Shown: positions 58,630-64,000 of the stretch, in pieces
How the letters are laid out: the number at the start of each line of letters is the position of its first letter
Numbering within the stretch: position 1 is the first letter of the stretch
DNA from: Annona cherimola
Lineage: Eukaryota; Streptophyta; Magnoliopsida; Magnoliales; Annonaceae
Length of the DNA stretch: 64,000 nucleotides
Direction: 5' to 3'
NCBI GenBank assembly: GCA_030490835.1
Contig: CM059971.1
Coordinates: 99,886,095 to 99,950,094, forward strand
Notes under the pieces: model-generated
Database searches by the model: none
The model's input: only the letters and a program-made list of their open reading frames with translations
What the model was told of the DNA's origin: nothing
Program-made: the position numbers and the translations under genes

Positions 58630-58905
58630 CAATCCGGTCTAAAAACATGTTTTTTGGTTTTTTCGAATTTTTTTATAAATATGTTAATCTAACTATATTT
58701 AATCTATAAACTAAGTTTTCTATTTTTGGATATGTGTATATATTTATTTTGGATTTTTAACTATAAGGGTATTCAAGTCATTTTAAATTCCAAAATAAAT
58801 ATATATATATACATATCCAAAAAATGTAAAACTTGGTTTATAGATTAAATATAACTAAATTACCATGTTTATAAAAAAAATTTCAAAAAAAAAAACCTTG
58901 TTAGA
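58630..58905. mobile_element. Foldback element, sister of 57917-58185
   Basis: Left arm: TATATTTAATCTATAAACTA then AGTTTTCTATTTTTGGATAT. Right arm: ATATCCAAAAAATGTAAAAC then TTGGTTTATAGATTAAATAT. Ends share GGTCT-type motifs with the flank of the previous copy. Confidence 0.65.
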
Positions 58906-61500
58906 ATCACTGGATTTCGGATTGATCTAAAAAGATCAATGCTCATATATGTTAGTATTTCCGTGGTGTTGAGATCAGAAAAAAAGCTAGACATATGCTA
59001 AGGTTTCTATCTATAATGTCGATAAACTTTATTAGCAAGAATTGTGCATATCATACCTCTTGCAAGTAAAAATCAAATAACATTGGAAGATTTTTTTTGA
59101 TTGGTGTACTTGCATCACATCTCATTTTTTAATCTTATAATTGAGCTCAACTATAATTATCCAGAGAGAGATCCACACTCCTAAATTGTCAAGAGAAATA
59201 AAGTACTCCCACGCTGGGTATGAGTTTTGAAACCATGTCTCCCAGGCGCATGCCAATGCTTTTGCTATTCATGCAACCCTCGAGTGACAACATTGGAAGA
59301 CTGTAAGTGACATTTGACTTTGAAATTAAATTCCAAAAGTTTTCATTGAGTCAAAATGGGAAAGCCAATTTTAACATTTCTATAAATTGAATTACTAATT
59401 GCCACTCATGAATTCAATTGAATGGCCTTGCTAATGTATATCAGTCAAGTGCAATAGGTTGGTTTATGATGGTAATATTTAATTTAGGTAAAATATAGTA
59501 TTTAAGTATTTAAGGAACCAATTTGAAATTAAAACTAGAATTGACCCGACCTTAAAATAGATAAAGTAAGTTATCCTAGAAACCAAATCGAGCAATGGAT
59601 AAGGTAGGTAGGGCAAGATTTTTACAAATATGATAATCTAATGGACCTGCATTACACTCTTGCCGTCTAGTGCTAGCTCAAGATTCTTTCTCAAACTCAT
59701 TTCATTTTTTTATGGTTCTCAAACTCATTTTTGATGTGCCTATTTAGCATTATTTAATTGGATGAAGTAAAATGAGATATGAATAAGAAAAGGTTGTTAT
59801 GTATTAAAAATAAAAAAATAGTAGACACTCGAATGACCAGGTGGCTTATATGAGTCCTTGATTGTGTAACTGACCTAGGGTTCAATATTAGATTGGAGCA
59901 TTAGCTTTCATTTAGACTAAAAGGAATAAAAAAATGTTGGATATGGAAAAAGTAAAGTTGTTCTATATTGAAAAATGAAAATTATATTAAAAATTATAAA
60001 GTTTTTTTTTGAGAATAAATATTTCATCACATTTTCATCCTATTTCATTCAATTGGATGATTTGAATTAATTCTAGCAAATGAGGTTAACCCTTTGTATA
60101 CAACCCTCAAGTGACAAATATATTATAAACTATAACGTTAGGGTTTTGGAGGAACTAAAGTCCAAGGTTGTTATTTCTATTGATTTGATTAGCAATAGAT
60201 GTTAGTGGAAGTATAAATCACACATTATTTCAAAGGTTTTAACTGTACTTTGGTTAGATATCTATTTGGCATGTACGTACGTATATGTAGCTCAACTTTT
60301 ATACATTCAACCGGCTAATTTACTTTGGCAGGATAATCTATTTTAAGTATTATCATCATAATTTTGTCAAATCTGATTACTATATTGTATTTAGCACTAT
60401 TTATTTTACTTAGATACTACAAATTATATCAATCCATAATTTGCATCATTTTCTAAATTAAGAATTACTTAAAAATAATTTTAAATTCATTGACAATGCT
60501 TTATTTATTATAAGAACTCTAAGGTTTGAATTCAATATGTAAATCATCTAGAATATTTGTCTAGATTAATAATGTTATATGATTTCATAATATTCTTAAC
60601 TTTAATGCATAAATCTACGTAATTTTTAAATTTACACACATATATTTTTAAAAGATGTGATCCATACATAATTCTAATTGATATATTTTTTAGTATCTAA
60701 GTAAGATCAAATAGTAATAAATATAATGTAGAGATTGGATTGTACAAAATTATCAAAATATGGTCCAAATTAGATGGAAGTAGCAAGTGAATTAGTAGTG
60801 TCGGATGTATTGAAGCCGGCGTCACATATACATGCATGAAAGTTTGTCTTATGGTAGCTTTTTTTTATCGAACTAAAACATGTTTATTAATTTTGGTATT
60901 ATAATTATGTGTTATATATGCGGAAAAGGATCCTTAAATTGACTAATTTTTTTCTGGGTTGAAGCTGGAGTGATTAACAATCAACAGCATGTAAATAAAT
61001 CTTTGGCTTGAAGCTCTAATAATTTGAAGTTGAATTCTCACAACCTATTCGTTTTTTTGTGAAAAATATTATTTTTATCTATATAATTAACATCACCGCT
61101 TACTATACATACTGTTGATGTTATTACCTTTCTTATTATTGGTTTATTACAATTTTAACTTTTTAGAATCTCCTTTTTATCATACCCCTGTCCGAATAAA
61201 TCCTTACTTCCTTATCAACTTTGCAGCGGTAGTTATGTAGTGTAACGCATTTCTTTCAAAGTAAGAAAGCCATGTGTTATATAAAGAATGAAAGAATGAA
61301 AGAATGAAAGCCATGTGTTAAACAAACAGTACCCTATCCGGCTCATTTGAGATGCGCTGGCAATTCCATCTATCCTATTCGAGTTTGCAAAAGAAAATGA
61401 GCCACAGGCGGAAATGCGGCGTCGAAAAAAAACGAAGAAAAATCGGCTGCAGCAGTTGAATGCTTTTGTTGGACCAGGGCTGATTGTGTGGATGTCATCG
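58906..61500. other. AT-rich intergenic sequence
   Basis: No coding or RNA gene found. Two short stretches share ACAACCCTC-AGTGACAA (near 59274-59290 and 60100-60116). A (GAAAGAAT)n microsatellite lies at about 61283-61310. Confidence 0.4.
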
Positions 61501-61579
61501 ATTCAGGCTATCTTTGGTAACGAAAACGAAATTTTCTCTTTTAGGTCATTTGATGTGATATAACATATTAATTCTTCAA

Positions 61580-62065
61580 CTATTTATTTTTTATCAGTGA
61601 AAATTCCTTTCTTATCTACAATATTTGGTCATTATTTCTTCCTTATATTCTCCCGATAACTTCAACATTTCATCCATAATTCCTTAGATGCCCATATCGT
61701 TACTTTTAGCTAAAACAAATGTTAGTTGTATGTAGAAATGTTGATTTTGCCCACACGCGATTATATAAATAAAGATAAACTAAATTCTTTCTCTATTTTT
61801 ATTATAATTTAAATAAAAATGTATCAGATCTATTTTACAAAAAATATGATAGGAATTTCATTTAAAATCTTTTTTACAAATGGTGTGGGGATAAAATTGA
61901 CATTTTCGCATATACTTAACATCTGTTTTGGGCTAAGAGTAATGGCATGAGCATATGGGAAATTAAAGGTGAAATATTATGGATGTCAAAGGAATTTTCG
62001 GAATATTGTAGGTATAAAAGGAATAACGGCAAAATGTTGTGGGTATAGGTAAATTTACCTTTTTA
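61580..62065. mobile_element. TIR element with long diverged inverted repeats
   Basis: The left arm contains CCATAATTCCTTAGATGCCC and TTTTAGCTAAAACAAATGTT. The right arm contains AACATCTGTTTTGGGCTAAG and AATTATGG-like TATTATGGATGTCAAAGGAA in inverted order. Arms exceed 130 bp. It has no protein-coding content and resembles the flanks of the F-box fragment at 43 kb. Confidence 0.5.
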
Positions 62066-62461
62066 GGGATTATTATGTATTGCGTTTTCTATCAGGTAAT
62101 AGAAAAAAATGTAAAAGTAAGAAAGCGATAAAACAAAACTAATAATTAAGAGCAAATTAATTTGGATAAAATAGTTGAACAAAAAATATTAAAAATGATA
62201 TTGAATAAAAAGGAGTGGAAAAATCATTTATATATGTAAATAATATTCTACATAATTATTTTATTTTATTTTTATTATTTCTGCTTCTAAGTGTCTCCCG
62301 TTTCCCATCGCTTCACATTTTCAGGGACTACTGAGACCAAACTTTCCACTACAATGCATAGATAGGGTTTGCTAGTTTCACGAATGCATTTCAGACACGT
62401 GTCTCCTCTTAGTATGTGTCTCGTTTTTGGAACTCTCACGAGAGCAGCCCATCATAGACAT

Positions 62462-62710
62462 ATCTTGTAATAGATAAAACTTTTTAAATTAAAATTTTTT
62501 ATATAAAACTTTTCATTATTTACATTTACATTTACCTTACTTTTTAATTATTTCTACACAATTAACCATACAACTAACCTATTTATTTTAATTTTATTTT
62601 CTCTATTCCTTATCATCACTCATATTATACAACATCATTTTCTTCTATTTCAAAATTGTTTACATAAAAAACTTTTTATTCAAAAGTTTTATTACTTACC
62701 AAACACACCC
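62462..62710. mobile_element. Tourist-like MITE, reversed
   Basis: The right end is ACCAAACACACCCC, with the interior CAAAAGTTTTATTACTTACC. The left terminus is lost in TAATAGATAAAACTTTTTAA. Confidence 0.6.
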
Positions 62711-64000
62711 CATCAACTGGATCACTAGCTAGCTTGTCAGTACTATATTGCATGCCCCCGCCTCATCCTTCTAAAGGCACGATTTGGTAATCAAATTTTT
62801 ATAATTTTTCTTCTCCAGCATTTTTTATAAATAATTTAAATATCCAATAATTCTATTTTTCTAATATTATTTCTATATTTTAATCATTTTTCTCACGAAC
62901 TATTTTATTTACTTTAACTTTACATATAGCATTTCATATCAATTACATAAGTTTTAAGACATTTCTTTTTCTATTTTCCACGTCCCATAACCACACTAAA
63001 ATTTACCAGTGCAAGGTGTGAACAATGAACTGTCTCGCTGCCTTTTATTGCAAGACTAGAAAGTGAAGGAATGTGGATTGAGACAGCATTTAGTGACTGA
63101 ATGCTCAATGTCCCCTTGCCTACACTCATCACCAGCATATATTTGATGGATATCCCTACCACTGCGTCATAGGATCCAAAAACTGTTCTCTTGTGACGGT
63201 CGTTGGACTGTTCTAAGAGGGAATCTCAAAACCAAACGCCTAATTCTTAAAATTTATAATAATAAAAATCGACAATGAAAATATAAATTATAATTTAAAA
63301 TTTTTGGGGAATATATAAATTTATGTTACTTCAAATAATACAAGAGGTCAGATTGGTAAGTAATAGTATTCAATCAATACCCAGTCCATTTTTTGATATA
63401 TACTTGCGAACCTTTGGTTTTATTTTCTTGAACGCATGGGGCATGTCAGTATTGTGACTATTATTGATGCGATTTGCATAGGATAATTGCTTTAAGTTAA
63501 TGAATGAATAAAAATATCTTGCTGCTTATCTATCGAAACGATTTCCACATAAATAATATTCTTGGCAACCCGAAATAGAACGTGGCAATCCCGTAGACAC
63601 TCGACGCCTGGCCATTCGAGATGGGCTAGCTAGCTGCTGACAGCCACATTGTTCTTCTGTTTTCACAGCCACCAGTTTGTTTCAACTGAGAATGTTTTGG
63701 AAAAGTTAACTTTATTTTTTTCTTTATGTACCGCTCCGTTGGTAGGTAACTGATGAAGGATGACTCATGAGACAAGTGTCTTTATCTAATTTCAAATTCT
63801 GGATTTTTTTTTTTTTTATCTTATACACAATTACACATATTCACATTAACCAAGTAGTGATTTATAATAATTAACTTGAAAATAAGACAGACAGAGAGGC
63901 TGCACAATAGATAAAATTAAGAGAGTGTTAATGCTGCTTTGGATTAAACCACTTTCATACTCTTTTTTTTTTTTTATCAGAACCACTTTAATACTTAAAA
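62711..64000. other. AT-rich end of window
   Basis: No gene is identified. A minus-strand open stretch of about 90 codons (62971-63235) with LSIQSLNAVSIHIPSLSSLAIKG has LRR-like spacing but no ATG at its start. T runs are at 63807-63819 and 63963-63975. Confidence 0.35.

Noticed and set aside
62971..63235. Minus-strand LRR-like stretch
   Set aside because: Begins without ATG, is short, and the LRR-like spacing of hydrophobics is not enough to call a gene.

Overview
This is a plant nuclear window, almost certainly from an angiosperm. Genes are intron-rich with GT-AG introns. It carries a chloroplast LepA (EF4) translation-factor gene, a PYM exon-junction-complex recycling gene, and plant transposon families: a Ty3/gypsy chromovirus with initiator-Met tRNA primer site, RTE and RNase H-type L1 LINEs, hAT and Tourist-like MITEs, and foldback elements. 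The species cannot be named from the sequence.

Layout. Positions 97-30611 (minus strand) hold 21 coding exons of the LEPA gene; the last exon (about 30 C-terminal residues) lies beyond the left edge. All reconstructed junctions keep frame and use GT-AG. Its introns are swollen by transposons. Intron 3 (14705-28152, 13.4 kb) holds an RTE LINE (17014-26867, 16-bp target duplication), which is itself split by a nearly unmutated 6.56-kb Ty3/gypsy element (19150-25711, 5-bp target duplication) with one open 1641-codon polyprotein. The same intron holds a hAT-like element (15350-16364) with a foldback element inside it.

From about 31.5 to 39.35 kb lies a decayed L1 LINE on the minus strand, interrupted by a foldback element and a hAT-like element and carrying a 480-bp tandem duplication in its RT region. 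A solo LTR (41047-42222, 5-bp target duplication) and an F-box-like gene fragment (about 43.15-44.31 kb) follow. Next come MITEs and a three-copy tandem array (46.17-47.58 kb).

PYM lies at 48295-54058 (plus, 4 exons, 251 aa), with one apparent GC-AG intron. The last 10 kb contains no gene I can name: one possible small basic protein gene (55493-55780, minus), then MITEs, foldback elements and AT-rich sequence.

The two host genes are functionally separate: one supports plastid translation, the other cytosolic mRNA surveillance and translation. The rest is a layered record of transposition, whose order can be read from which element interrupts which. No RNA genes, CRISPR arrays or bacterial-type operons were seen.
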